DNA of 38,761 nucleotides from Kiloniellaceae bacterium (lineage in GTDB: Bacteria > Pseudomonadota > Alphaproteobacteria > Kiloniellales > J153), in contig JAJFGO010000062.1 of assembly GCA_021776095.1 (NCBI GenBank), positions 1 to 38,761 of the forward strand. Reading direction: 5' to 3'. Numbering within the stretch: the first letter of the stretch is position 1; every line of letters begins with the position of its first letter. Both the position numbers and the translations under genes were made by a program. Below the pieces are notes generated by a model. It saw nothing but the letters and a program-made list of their open reading frames with translations. It was not told where the DNA came from and searched no databases. Of this stretch, positions 1-8,076 are shown piece after piece.

Positions 1-349
1 GCCCGGCCGTCGCGGCGAACGAGTCGACCAGACCGATCCGCACCGACGGTAAAATCGCCGCCGCCGCCTCGCGGACGGCGACCTGCGCCAGTTCGCTTTC
101 GGTCAGCAGCCGCCGGCCGCGCCGCGCCAGTTCCTCGCCGGCGGCGGTCAACCGCGCGCCCCGCGCCTCGCGGGTCAGCAGTTCCACGCCGAGGCGCTTT
201 TCGAGACGCGCCACGGTTTGCGAAACCGCCGGCTGGCTTATGCCCAAGCACCGCGCCGCCACGGTCATGCTCGGCGTCTCGGCGACGACGATAAATACCG
301 AAAGGCTCTTCAGATCGAAGGCCAGGGAGCTACCGGAAAATTGATCCAT
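1..349 (-). CDS. LysR-type transcriptional regulator, N-terminal part (cut by window edge)
   Basis: The reverse strand is open from an ATG at 349 to the window edge, giving 116 residues of a LysR-family regulator. It starts MDQFSGSSLAFDLKSL, followed by a winged helix-turn-helix at about residues 12-70 with the typical ISQPAVSQTVARLEKRLG recognition-helix segment and the LTAAGEEL that ends the domain. The effector-binding domain begins near residue 102 (VRIGLVDSF) and is cut off. The gene is divergent from the sarcosine oxidase operon, the usual arrangement for a LysR activator and its target, so control of soxBDAG is a reasonable inference. The inducer cannot be read from this part. The family is certain; the target is inferred. 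Confidence 0.88.
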   Translation of the reverse strand, partial: MDQFSGSSLAFDLKSLSVFIVVAETPSMTVAARCLGISQPAVSQTVARLEKRLGVELLTREARGARLTAAGEELARRGRRLLTESELAQVAVREAAAAILPSVRIGLVDSFAATAG

Positions 350-352
350 GAC

Positions 353-377
353 TTAATATAATCGCTTCTTATATAAA
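353..377. promoter_or_regulatory. Candidate LysR operator (T-N11-A dyad) between the regulator and soxB
   Basis: The AT-rich intergenic region holds a dyad with arms at 353-360 and 370-377 around a 9-base centre; 7 of 8 arm pairs match. T359 and A371 are exactly 11 bases apart, which is the LysR-type T-N11-A box. It lies 4 bases upstream of the LysR start codon and about 90 bases upstream of soxB, so it could serve autoregulation and divergent activation. The sequence is very AT-rich, so a chance match is possible. Confidence 0.5.
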
Positions 378-466
378 ATATTGTTTTTTCTTATTACATC
401 GCATCGCGTCGCCGCCACGGTTAAAATTTCCAGCGTCGATACAGGAGTCGGCGGAAAGATTTATAC

Positions 467-1723
467 ATGTCGCATTATTCCATCTTCAGCCTCGCCCGAA
501 ACGCCCTCAGCCGGCACGAGAACTGGTCCGAAGCTTGGCGCAACCCGGAACCGCGCGCCGAGTATGACGTAATCATCATCGGCGCCGGCGGTCATGGCCT
601 GGGCGCCGCCTATTATCTGGCCAAGGAACACGGCATCACGAATGTCGCGGTGCTTGAAAAAGGCTATCTGGGTGGCGGCAACACCGGGCGGAACACCACC
701 ATCGTCCGCTCCAACTACCTGCTCGAAGGCAACGCGCATTTTTATGAACATTCGATGAAACTGTGGGAAGGCCTGAGCCGGGATATTAACTACAACGTCA
801 TGTTCTCGCAGCGCGGCGTCCTCAATCTGGCCCACACGGACGCCCAGATCGATGCCTTCCAGCGACGCGGCAACGCCATGCGATTGAACGGCATCGACGC
901 CGAATTCCTTTCCGTCGAGGAGATCGCCGCGCGGGTGCCATTGCTCGATTGTTCGCCGCAAACCCGTTTCCCGATCCGCGGCGGGCTGTTGCAGCCGCGC
1001 GGCGGCACGGCCCGGCACGACGCCGTCGCCTGGGGCTACGCACGGGCCGCCGACACGCGCGGCGTCGACATCATCCAGAACTGCGAGGTCACCGGCATCG
1101 ACGTCAACGGCGGCCGCGTCAACGGCGTTCAGACCACAAGGGGCGCGATCCGCGCCGCCAAAATCGGCATCGCCGTCGCCGGCCACAGCAGCCAAGTCGC
1201 GGCGATGGCCGGGCTACGGCTGCCGATCGAATCGCACGTTCTGCAAGCAATGGTCTCGGAGCCGTTGAAGCCGTGTCTGGATACGGTGGTCACGTCCGGC
1301 GCGGCGCACCTCTACGTCAGCCAGTCGGACAAGGGCGAGTTGGTCTATGGCGGCGACTTGGATTTCTACAATTCCTACGCCCAGCGCGGCAACATGCCGC
1401 GCGTCGAGGAAGTCGCGGCGGCGCTGCTGTCGTTGTTCCCGGCGTTCAGCCGGGTACGCATGATGCGGACCTGGGGCGGCGTCATGGACATGACCATGGA
1501 CGGCAGCCCGATCATCGGCAAGACGCCGATCGACGGCCTCTATCTAAACGGCGGCTGGTGCTACGGCGGCTTCAAGGCGACGCCGGCCTCCGGTTTCTGT
1601 TACGCGCATCTGATCGCCAAGGACGAGCCGCATCCGACTGCCACCGAATATCGCCTCGACCGTTTCCTGCGCGGCGCCATGATCGACGAAAAGGGCATGG
1701 GCGCCCAGCCGAACCTGCATTAG
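467..1723 (+). CDS. soxB: Heterotetrameric sarcosine oxidase, beta subunit
   Basis: SoxB is the catalytic amine-oxidising subunit of heterotetrameric sarcosine oxidase, which demethylates sarcosine to glycine and passes the methyl carbon to tetrahydrofolate with production of H2O2. The 418-residue protein is of normal family length. It has an FAD-binding dinucleotide fold near the N-terminus (DVIIIGAGGHGLGAAYYLA, about residues 34-52), the segment GGLLQPRGGTARHDAVAWG whose H184 is the likely covalent FMN histidine, and the C-terminal GGWCYGGFKATPASG flavin-site signature of DadA/SoxB proteins. The ATG at 467 has a purine-rich GGAAAG about 8 bases upstream. It is the first gene of a soxBDAG operon; soxD starts 12 bases after its stop. 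The whole family also includes enzymes for other N-methyl amines, so the substrate is inferred from the complete operon. Confidence 0.93.
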   Translation: MSHYSIFSLARNALSRHENWSEAWRNPEPRAEYDVIIIGAGGHGLGAAYYLAKEHGITNVAVLEKGYLGGGNTGRNTTIVRSNYLLEGNAHFYEHSMKLWEGLSRDINYNVMFSQRGVLNLAHTDAQIDAFQRRGNAMRLNGIDAEFLSVEEIAARVPLLDCSPQTRFPIRGGLLQPRGGTARHDAVAWGYARAADTRGVDIIQNCEVTGIDVNGGRVNGVQTTRGAIRAAKIGIAVAGHSSQVAAMAGLRLPIESHVLQAMVSEPLKPCLDTVVTSGAAHLYVSQSDKGELVYGGDLDFYNSYAQRGNMPRVEEVAAALLSLFPAFSRVRMMRTWGGVMDMTMDGSPIIGKTPIDGLYLNGGWCYGGFKATPASGFCYAHLIAKDEPHPTATEYRLDRFLRGAMIDEKGMGAQPNLH

Positions 1724-1735
1724 AGAGACGACCAG

Positions 1736-2023
1736 GTGATCATCAATCATCCCCTTCTTGGCCCGCGCGATGCCGCCGAATTCACATATCTGGGCGACGC
1801 AACCTTGATAAACCGGCCCGACTGGCAGGCCGAGGACGCGGCCGGGAAGTTCCACGAGTACCTTTATCTGCGCGACAATCCGGCGGGCGAACATCGCGAG
1901 CTATGGTTTCACGAGCAAGGCGACCGATCATGGCTGGTCGTCACCCGCAACACCTTGACCCACGAAATCACCAAGGTTGAGTTGGCCCGCGATGTGGCCT
2001 TGGCAGCGGGGCGCGACAAATGA
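1736..2023 (+). CDS. soxD: Sarcosine oxidase, delta subunit with degenerate zinc site
   Basis: SoxD is the small structural subunit of heterotetrameric sarcosine oxidase. This one has 95 residues, starts at a GTG, sits between soxB and soxA, and its TGA overlaps the soxA ATG by 4 bases. The family pattern is visible (GPR at 9-11, LYLRDNPAGEHRELWFHEQG in the middle, VTRNT after it). The known SoxD proteins bind a zinc ion through three Cys and one His. Here the N-terminal CPxCG becomes HPLLG (H5, L8) and the later GC becomes GD (D63); only H59 is kept. The protein contains no cysteine at all, so a normal zinc site cannot form. The identity rests on position, size and the remaining motif. Confidence 0.85.
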   Translation: MIINHPLLGPRDAAEFTYLGDATLINRPDWQAEDAAGKFHEYLYLRDNPAGEHRELWFHEQGDRSWLVVTRNTLTHEITKVELARDVALAAGRDK

Positions 2024-4968
2024 GCGAAAGCAGCCGCGTTGCCGGCGGTCTCGTCGACCGAACGAAGCCACTTTCCTTCACCTTCAACGCACAGCAGCTC
2101 ACCGGCTATGCCGGCGATACCCTGGCCTCGGCGCTTATCGCCAATGGCCGGCGACTGGTCGCCCGGTCCTTCAAATACCACCGCCCGCGCGGTATTTTCA
2201 CTGCGGGCTCAGAAGAGCCCAATGCGCTCGTCCAGCTGAGACGTGGCGCGTACCAGGAGCCCAACACGCGGGCCACCGTCACCGAGCTTTTCGACGGATT
2301 GGAAGTCACCAGCCAGAACCATCGCGGTTCGCTCGACTTCGATCTCATGGCGGCGAACGACTTTATCGCGCCGTTCCTGTCGGCGGGGTTCTATTACAAG
2401 ACATTCATGTGGCCGAAGGCCTTCTGGGAGAAGGTCTACGAACCGATCATCCGCGCCTCGGCCGGCCTTGGCCGGCTTTCCGGGGCGCCGGATCCTGACA
2501 GTTACGACAAGGGTTTCTTGCACTGCGATCTCTTGATTATCGGGGCCGGCCCGGCCGGGTTGTCGGCCGCACTCGCCGCGGGGCAGGCGGGCACGCGAGT
2601 CATCCTGGCGGACGAAGATTTCCTCCTGGGTGGCCGGTTGAATGCCGAGACCCACGAGGTCGATGGCAAGCTGGGGTCCCATTGGGCCGCGGAGACCGCC
2701 GCCGAGCTCGCCGCCTTGGACAATGTCCGCACCATGCCGCGCACCACCGTCTACGGGGCCTACGATCACGGCATCTACGGTGCGCTGGAGCGCAAGACCG
2801 ATCACCTGGCCACCAGTGGGGACAAACCGCGGCAAGTCCTATGGCGGATTTATGCCAAGCGCGCGGTCCTGTGCGCTGGAGCGACCGAGCGGCCGATCGC
2901 CTTTGGCAACAACGACCGCCCCGGCATCATGTTGGCGGGCGCGGTGCGGGCCTACGCCAATCGCTGGGCCGCCGCGCCGGGCAAGCGCGTCGCAGTGTTC
3001 ACGAATAACGACGATGGCTGGCGCAGCGCGGTCGATCTGGCCGCGCGCGGCATCGAGATTGCCGCCATGGTCGATACCCGAGACATCGCGCCCTTGGCAG
3101 GTCTCCCCGGCGCCCTCATCGCCATGGGCGCGCGTGTGCAAGACACCAGCGGGCGCGGGGGCCTGCGATCGTTTACGCTTTCCGGGGGCCAGAAAATTTC
3201 CGCCGACTGTTTAGCGGTTTCTGGCGGCTGGAACCCCAATATCCACTTGACCTGCCACCAGCGGGGCCGACCGGTCTGGCGCGACGACCTGGCGGCCTTT
3301 GTCCCCGGTGCCGACCTCCCAGTGGGCATGCGGGTCGCCGGCGCGGCGAACGGCGCGCTGACTCTCGGCGCCAGCCTGTCGGAAGGCTGGACCGCCGCCA
3401 ATGAGGCGCTTGACGACCTCGGCGTCGCGCCGGCCGGTGCGGCAAAGCCCAAGGCGGACGATGAGCCGGCGGCGATCTCGGCCTTCTGGCACGTCAAGGA
3501 AAGCAGCGCCCGAGCCTGGCTCGATCTGCAGAACGATGTAACCGTCAAGGATGTCAAGCTCGCCCATCAGGAAGGCTTCCGCGCGGTCGAACACTTGAAG
3601 CGCTACACCACCCTCGGCATGGCCACGGACCAGGGCAAGACGGCGAACGTCGCCGCCTTGGCCATCATGGCCGAATGCACCGGAAAGTTGATCCCTGAGA
3701 CCGGCACGACGATTTTCAGGCCGCCTTTTACGCCGGTGCCGATCGGCGCCCTCGCCGGGCGGGCGCGCGGCAAGGATTTCCGGCCCTACCGCCTGACACC
3801 CAGCCACAAATGGGCGGCGGATCAGGGCGCGGTATTCGTGGAAACCGGCATGTGGCTGCGCGCCCAGTGGTTCCCGCGTGACGGGGAAACCCATTGGCGC
3901 CAGAGCGTCGACCGCGAGGTTTCGCAGACCCGTGCCTCGGTCGGCATCTGCGATGTGACCACCCTCGGCAAGATCGACATTCAGGGTCGCGACGCGGCGG
4001 ATTTCCTCAACAAGGTTTATTGCAACGGCTTCGCCAAACTGCCGGTCGGCAAGGTCCGCTATGGCTTGATGCTGCGCGAAGACGGCATCGTCATGGACGA
4101 CGGCACGACGGCGCGGCTCGGCGAAAGCCATTTCGTGATGACCACGACGACCGCCAATGCGGTGGGGGTTTTCCGGCACATGGAGTTCTGCCGCCAGTGT
4201 TTGTGGCCCGGCATGGATGTGCATCTGATTTCTGCGACCGAACAATGGGCCCAATTCGCGGTCGCCGGCCCCAATTCGCGACAACTGCTGCAGAAGATCG
4301 TCGATCCGGACCACGACATCTCGAACGAGGCCTTCCCCTTCATGGCCTGCAGCGAAATCACCGTCTGCGGCGGAACGCCGGCACGCCTGTTCCGCATTTC
4401 GTTCTCCGGCGAATTGGCTTACGAAATCGCGGTCCCGACACGCTATGGCGAGTCCTTGATGCAAGCTCTTCTATCCGTGGGCGCAGAGTTCGATGCTGTC
4501 GCGTATGGCACCGAGGCGTTGGGCGTGATGCGGGTCGAGAAAGGCCACGCGGCAGGCAATGAGCTGACCGGTCAAACCTCCGCCCGCAATCTCGGCATGG
4601 GCCGCCTGGTTTCCAAGAAGAAAGATTGTATCGGCAACGTTCTCTCGGAACGTGCGGCGCTTAATCGCGAGAACGGCCTGAGCCTGATGGGTTTCCGGCC
4701 GGTAAATCGTTCGGACGCCTTGTCGGCGGGCGCCCATTTCATCGCGCGTGCGCGGAACGCGGCGATGGAAAACGACGAAGGCTGGATGACCTCGGTCGCC
4801 TTCTCGCCGTCGCTCGGCCATTCCATCGGACTGGGCTTTATCGAGCGCGGCCACGAGCGCAAGGGCGAAGTCGTCCGGGCGGTCGATCTGGTCCGTGGGA
4901 AGGACATTGAGGTGGAGATCGTCTCCGCCCATTTCGTCGATCCGGAAGGGGCGCGTCTGCGTGTCTAA
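2020..4968 (+). CDS. soxA: Sarcosine oxidase, alpha subunit
   Basis: SoxA binds NAD+ and tetrahydrofolate in the sarcosine oxidase complex and forms 5,10-methylene-THF from the iminium product. The 982-residue protein has full family length. An N-terminal ferredoxin-fold domain without cluster cysteines (about 15-90, with the FKYHRPRGIF segment) is followed by a pyridine-nucleotide-disulphide-oxidoreductase domain with LLIIGAGPAGLSAA near residue 170. The C-terminal part from about residue 600 is a GcvT-like aminomethyltransferase domain containing VGICDVTTLGKIDIQGRDA and KGHAAGNELTGQTSARNLG. The start ATG overlaps the soxD stop (ATGA), which indicates translational coupling. The large open frames antisense to it are shadows of its codon bias. 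Confidence 0.95.
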   Translation: MSESSRVAGGLVDRTKPLSFTFNAQQLTGYAGDTLASALIANGRRLVARSFKYHRPRGIFTAGSEEPNALVQLRRGAYQEPNTRATVTELFDGLEVTSQNHRGSLDFDLMAANDFIAPFLSAGFYYKTFMWPKAFWEKVYEPIIRASAGLGRLSGAPDPDSYDKGFLHCDLLIIGAGPAGLSAALAAGQAGTRVILADEDFLLGGRLNAETHEVDGKLGSHWAAETAAELAALDNVRTMPRTTVYGAYDHGIYGALERKTDHLATSGDKPRQVLWRIYAKRAVLCAGATERPIAFGNNDRPGIMLAGAVRAYANRWAAAPGKRVAVFTNNDDGWRSAVDLAARGIEIAAMVDTRDIAPLAGLPGALIAMGARVQDTSGRGGLRSFTLSGGQKISADCLAVSGGWNPNIHLTCHQRGRPVWRDDLAAFVPGADLPVGMRVAGAANGALTLGASLSEGWTAANEALDDLGVAPAGAAKPKADDEPAAISAFWHVKESSARAWLDLQNDVTVKDVKLAHQEGFRAVEHLKRYTTLGMATDQGKTANVAALAIMAECTGKLIPETGTTIFRPPFTPVPIGALAGRARGKDFRPYRLTPSHKWAADQGAVFVETGMWLRAQWFPRDGETHWRQSVDREVSQTRASVGICDVTTLGKIDIQGRDAADFLNKVYCNGFAKLPVGKVRYGLMLREDGIVMDDGTTARLGESHFVMTTTTANAVGVFRHMEFCRQCLWPGMDVHLISATEQWAQFAVAGPNSRQLLQKIVDPDHDISNEAFPFMACSEITVCGGTPARLFRISFSGELAYEIAVPTRYGESLMQALLSVGAEFDAVAYGTEALGVMRVEKGHAAGNELTGQTSARNLGMGRLVSKKKDCIGNVLSERAALNRENGLSLMGFRPVNRSDALSAGAHFIARARNAAMENDEGWMTSVAFSPSLGHSIGLGFIERGHERKGEVVRAVDLVRGKDIEVEIVSAHFVDPEGARLRV

Positions 4969-5533
4969 TCTATCACTCACCGCGCAATCGGCGCTCGGCG
5001 GCATTCGCCGCGATTTCGAGGGCGTTTCCTTGGCCGAGGTCGGCGGCCATGCCCTGGTTTCCGTCGCGACGCCGCTCGGTGGCGGGGAACGCCTAGCGAA
5101 AGCGATCGCATCGAGTTACGGCGCGAAGCTCCCCACGGTCGGATATTCGAGCCTTTCGGACAATGGCAGGGCCCGGTTCCTCGGCCTTCAACCCGATCAA
5201 ATGTTCCTCTTGTTCGAACATGAGGACGACGAGGCCTTGGCGGCGGTTACCGGTCAACTCGGCGATGCGGGATACTACACCGATCAATCGGATAGCTGGG
5301 CGATGCTGAGGATTTCAGGCCCGGCCGGCCGAACCGCGCTTGAACGTATCTGCATGCTCGACCTGCACCCGGACTCATTCGATATCGATGCCGTGGCACG
5401 CACAACCATGGAGCACCTTGGTGTCATCATCTTGCGCGAAGCTGCGGACTCATTCCTGCTCATGTCGCCGCGGTCGTCCGCCACCTCATTTCTTCATGCG
5501 ATCGAAACCTCGATCATCAACGTGACCGAGTAA
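4961..5533 (+). CDS. soxG: Sarcosine oxidase, gamma subunit
   Basis: SoxG is the fourth subunit of heterotetrameric sarcosine oxidase and has a GcvT-like fold. A GTG at 4961 overlaps the last 8 bases of soxA and gives a 190-residue protein, the usual SoxG size; an in-frame ATG at 4895 would add 22 residues read inside soxA and is less likely. Recognisable features are the N-terminal LTAQSALGG segment, GLQPDQMFLLFEHEDD in the middle, and LGDAGYYTDQSDSWAMLRISGP followed by LERICMLDLHPDSF, typical for SoxG. It is the last gene of the operon; a hairpin follows 28 bases after the stop. Confidence 0.92.
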   Translation: MSNLSLTAQSALGGIRRDFEGVSLAEVGGHALVSVATPLGGGERLAKAIASSYGAKLPTVGYSSLSDNGRARFLGLQPDQMFLLFEHEDDEALAAVTGQLGDAGYYTDQSDSWAMLRISGPAGRTALERICMLDLHPDSFDIDAVARTTMEHLGVIILREAADSFLLMSPRSSATSFLHAIETSIINVTE

Positions 5534-5561
5534 CCCAAAAAAAAGACATTTGGACTGAAAA

Positions 5562-5594
5562 CGGCGGAACCTAGGGGTTAGCCACGTTCCGCCG
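5562..5594 (-). terminator. Rho-independent terminator between soxG and livF
   Basis: A 9-bp perfect stem (5562-5570 with 5586-5594) encloses a 15-base loop in the convergent gap between soxG and livF. Read on the minus strand, the stem is directly followed by four U residues and a further run of eight U about 17 bases on, so it best serves the liv operon; on the plus strand there is no U-tract, although the stem may still slow soxG transcripts. Confidence 0.65.
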
Positions 5595-5649
5595 CGGCCA
5601 AGTCATTGCGCCACGTCGGCCGGCATGGCATGTGCGGTTGCCACGCCAA

Positions 5650-6351
5650 TCAGATGCCAAGATAGGCCTTCTTGACCTGTTCGTCGTTCAGGAGGTGGTT
5701 CGCGGGCCCGCTCAGAGCTACCTGGCCTGTCTCGAGGACGTAGCCTCGATCGGCGATCGACAAGGCGGCATAGGCGTTCTGCTCCACGAGCAAGATCGTC
5801 ATACCCTGCTTTTTGAGCGTCGCGACGGCATCCAGGATCTGGTCGACCAGAACCGGGGCTAAACCCATGCTCGGCTCGTCCAGAAGCAAAAGCCGCGGCC
5901 GCGCCATGAGGGCCCGGCACAGGGCCAGCATCTGTTGTTGCCCGCCCGAGAGCGATCCGGCGGGCAGGTATCGCTTCTTGCTAAGGATATCGAACATCGC
6001 GAACATGCGGTCCATGTCGTCTTGGATGTCCTTGTCGCGCCGCAGATAGGCACCCAGCCGCAGGTTGTCTTGCACCGAGAGATGGCCGAACACTTGGCGG
6101 CCCTCCGGCACTTGGGCGATCCCCAGGCGGACCCGTTTATGCGGTGCTTGGCGGGTGATCTCAGTATCGTCGAAATAGACTTTTCCGCCACTGGCCGGCT
6201 GCACCCCGGACAGCGTGCGCAGCAGCGTCGTCTTACCGGCACCGTTGCCGCCGACCAGGGCGACCAATTCGCCGGCGCCGACCTCAAGGTCGACGCCTTT
6301 CAGGGCTTGGACCCGGGCGTAGTGGCTGGTCAATCCTTCAACCCTGAGCAC
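5650..6351 (-). CDS. livF: LIV-type ABC transporter ATP-binding protein LivF (importer 1)
   Basis: This 233-residue protein is one of two ATPases of a branched-chain-amino-acid-type (HAAT) importer. It shows Walker A GGNGAGKTTLL, the signature LSGGQQQMLALCRALM, Walker B LLLLDEPSMGLAP and the switch histidine region LLVEQN, the LivF form. The start is a GTG at 6351 that overlaps the end of livG by 14 bases, with AAGGGAA about 8 bases before it. It is the last gene of livKHMGF. LIV-type systems in aromatic degraders often carry aromatic acids or amino acids; the position downstream of the arylacetate operon makes this plausible, but the substrate is not shown by sequence. Confidence 0.93.
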   Translation of the reverse strand: MLRVEGLTSHYARVQALKGVDLEVGAGELVALVGGNGAGKTTLLRTLSGVQPASGGKVYFDDTEITRQAPHKRVRLGIAQVPEGRQVFGHLSVQDNLRLGAYLRRDKDIQDDMDRMFAMFDILSKKRYLPAGSLSGGQQQMLALCRALMARPRLLLLDEPSMGLAPVLVDQILDAVATLKKQGMTILLVEQNAYAALSIADRGYVLETGQVALSGPANHLLNDEQVKKAYLGI

Positions 6352-7126
6352 GGGCCAATTCCCTTTGCCCCTGGGCGCCCAGGTAGGCGGCGATCACCGC
6401 CGGGTTGGCGCGCACCTCGGCGGCGGAGCCCTCGGCCAGCTTGCGCCCGGCATCCAGCACCAAAATATGGGTCGAGACGTTCATCACCAGGCGCATGTCA
6501 TGTTCGACCAGGACCACGGTCACGCCGGTCTTGGCGATCTGCTGGATCAGGTGGTCAATCTCCTGGGTTTCAACCGGATTGCACCCGGCCGCCGGCTCGT
6601 CGAGCAGAAGCATCTTGGGCTCGACCGCCAGGGCCCGCGCGATCTCCAGCCGTTTCAGCGCGCCATAAGGCATTGCGCCGGCCGCCACGTCCGCGTCGTC
6701 GGCCAGGCCGACGAAGTCGAGCAACTCGCGCGCCTTGGCACTGGTCCGCTGGTTCTGGCGAACCACTGCCGGCAGGCGGAGGAGGTGCGCCAGCACGTTT
6801 CTCGACTCGTGCAGATGCCGGCCCACCATGACGTTCTCTATCGCCGTCATGCGGAAGAAGATCTGCAGGTTCTGGAATGTCCGCGACAGGCCAAGGCGCG
6901 CCAGCCGGTGTGGCGGCTGACCGCCGATGTCCCGGTCCTCGAACATGATACGGCCGCGCGAGGCGCGATAAAGCCCGGTGATCAAGTTGAACAGCGTGGT
7001 CTTGCCGGCGCCGTTCGGTCCGATAATGGAATGGATCGCGCCAGGCTCGATCACGAAGGACAGATCCTCGATGGCGTGCACGCCGCCGAACTCGATCGAC
7101 ATTTCCTCGACTCGTAACAGGGTCAC
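6338..7126 (-). CDS. livG: LIV-type ABC transporter ATP-binding protein LivG (importer 1)
   Basis: The partner ATPase of LivF, 262 residues. Walker A is GPNGAGKTTLFNLITG, Walker B is MLLLDEPAAGCNP and the switch region is VVLVEHDMRLVM, as in LivG. The ABC signature reads MPYGALKRLEIARAL; LivG proteins normally have L-S-Y-G-Q there, so the Ser is replaced by Pro and the Gln by Ala. The GTG at 7126 overlaps the livM stop (GTGA) and fits the family N-terminus (LLRVEEMSIEFGG); an ATG eight codons further in is the alternative. The open frame continues upstream inside livM, but that part is a shadow. Confidence 0.92.
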   Translation of the reverse strand: MTLLRVEEMSIEFGGVHAIEDLSFVIEPGAIHSIIGPNGAGKTTLFNLITGLYRASRGRIMFEDRDIGGQPPHRLARLGLSRTFQNLQIFFRMTAIENVMVGRHLHESRNVLAHLLRLPAVVRQNQRTSAKARELLDFVGLADDADVAAGAMPYGALKRLEIARALAVEPKMLLLDEPAAGCNPVETQEIDHLIQQIAKTGVTVVLVEHDMRLVMNVSTHILVLDAGRKLAEGSAAEVRANPAVIAAYLGAQGQRELARAQG

Positions 7127-8076
7127 GACCGCCGCCAATGCAAGCGCTGGCGCAGGCTGGGCAGCAGCCCGTCGCGCAGATAAATCATGCAGACCATCAT
7201 GATCAGCCCAAGTGCCGCGTGCTCGTACTCGTGAAAAACCGTTAGGAACTGCGGCAAGGCGGTGAGAACCGCGGCGCCGACGATGCCACCGAACGTCGAG
7301 CCCATGCCGCCGAGCACGACCATGGTCACCAGCTCGATCGAATGCAGGAAGCCGGCCGAGTTGGGGGTGATGAATCCCGAATAGTGCGCGCTGAGCGAGC
7401 CGGCCAGGCTGGCGAAAACGGCCGAGATGACGAAGACCGTGAGCTTGTGGCGGACCACATCGACGCCGTTGACCTGAGCCGCGATTTCGCTGTCGTGAAG
7501 GGCCCGCAAGGCCCGCCCTGTCGGGCTGTCGATTAGGTTGAGGGCAAGCCAAGTGCCGGTCAACAGGGCACCTCCGACGATCCAGTACCAGGTATGGACC
7601 CCATGCAGCTTGTAGCCGAGGATCGTCAGGCGCTGCACCGCCATGCCGTCCGGTCCCCCGGTCAGGTCCTGCTCGTTGCTCAGCAGCATGAAGATCAGCA
7701 AACCCATTCCTAAGGTGGCGACCGCCAAGTAATGGCCCTTTAAGCGCAGGATCGGCCGGCCGATCACAACAGCAAGCAAGCCGACACCAATCGCGCCAAG
7801 CACCAGGGCGGCTAAGGGCGGGATGTCGAAGCGTGCCGGCAAGACGGCTGAGGCATAGGCGCCAAGGCCGAAGAACCCGGCGTGGCCCAGGCTGATCTGC
7901 CCGGCGTAGCCAATCAAAAGATTGAGGCCGACGACGACCAGCGCGTTGATGCCGACCAGGATGACCACGTCGAAGTAGTACGCGTTCGGCAACAGGAAGG
8001 GCAGAACCGCAATGATGGCGGCCAGGACCAGAAGGCCCCCGGTGCGCGGCTGTCGCAGGGCAGCCATGGGGCTCAC
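7123..8076 (-). CDS. livM: LIV-type ABC transporter permease LivM (importer 1)
   Basis: LivM is one half of the membrane channel of the importer. The 317-residue protein is strongly hydrophobic throughout and carries the family signature LNLLIGYAGQISLGHAGFFGLGAYASA (its central part at about residues 55-75), GHYLAVATLGMG, and the EAA-like NSAGFLHSIELVTMVVLGGMGSTFGGIVGA loop that contacts the ATPases. The GTG start at 8076 overlaps the livH stop by 4 bases; an ATG three codons later is possible. It is translated as part of livKHMGF. Confidence 0.93.
   Translation of the reverse strand: MSPMAALRQPRTGGLLVLAAIIAVLPFLLPNAYYFDVVILVGINALVVVGLNLLIGYAGQISLGHAGFFGLGAYASAVLPARFDIPPLAALVLGAIGVGLLAVVIGRPILRLKGHYLAVATLGMGLLIFMLLSNEQDLTGGPDGMAVQRLTILGYKLHGVHTWYWIVGGALLTGTWLALNLIDSPTGRALRALHDSEIAAQVNGVDVVRHKLTVFVISAVFASLAGSLSAHYSGFITPNSAGFLHSIELVTMVVLGGMGSTFGGIVGAAVLTALPQFLTVFHEYEHAALGLIMMVCMIYLRDGLLPSLRQRLHWRRS

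Noticed and set aside
949-1980. 343-residue plus-strand frame across soxB and soxD
   Set aside because: It is an arginine-rich out-of-frame shadow of soxB; soxB itself has full-length family features.
3211-4464. 417-residue open frame antisense to soxA, and similar long antisense frames (461-1195, 25339-26472, 36779-37420)
   Set aside because: They lie opposite well-identified genes, have compositions rich in Arg, Gly and Ala, show no recognisable motif, and arise from the GC-rich third positions of the real genes.
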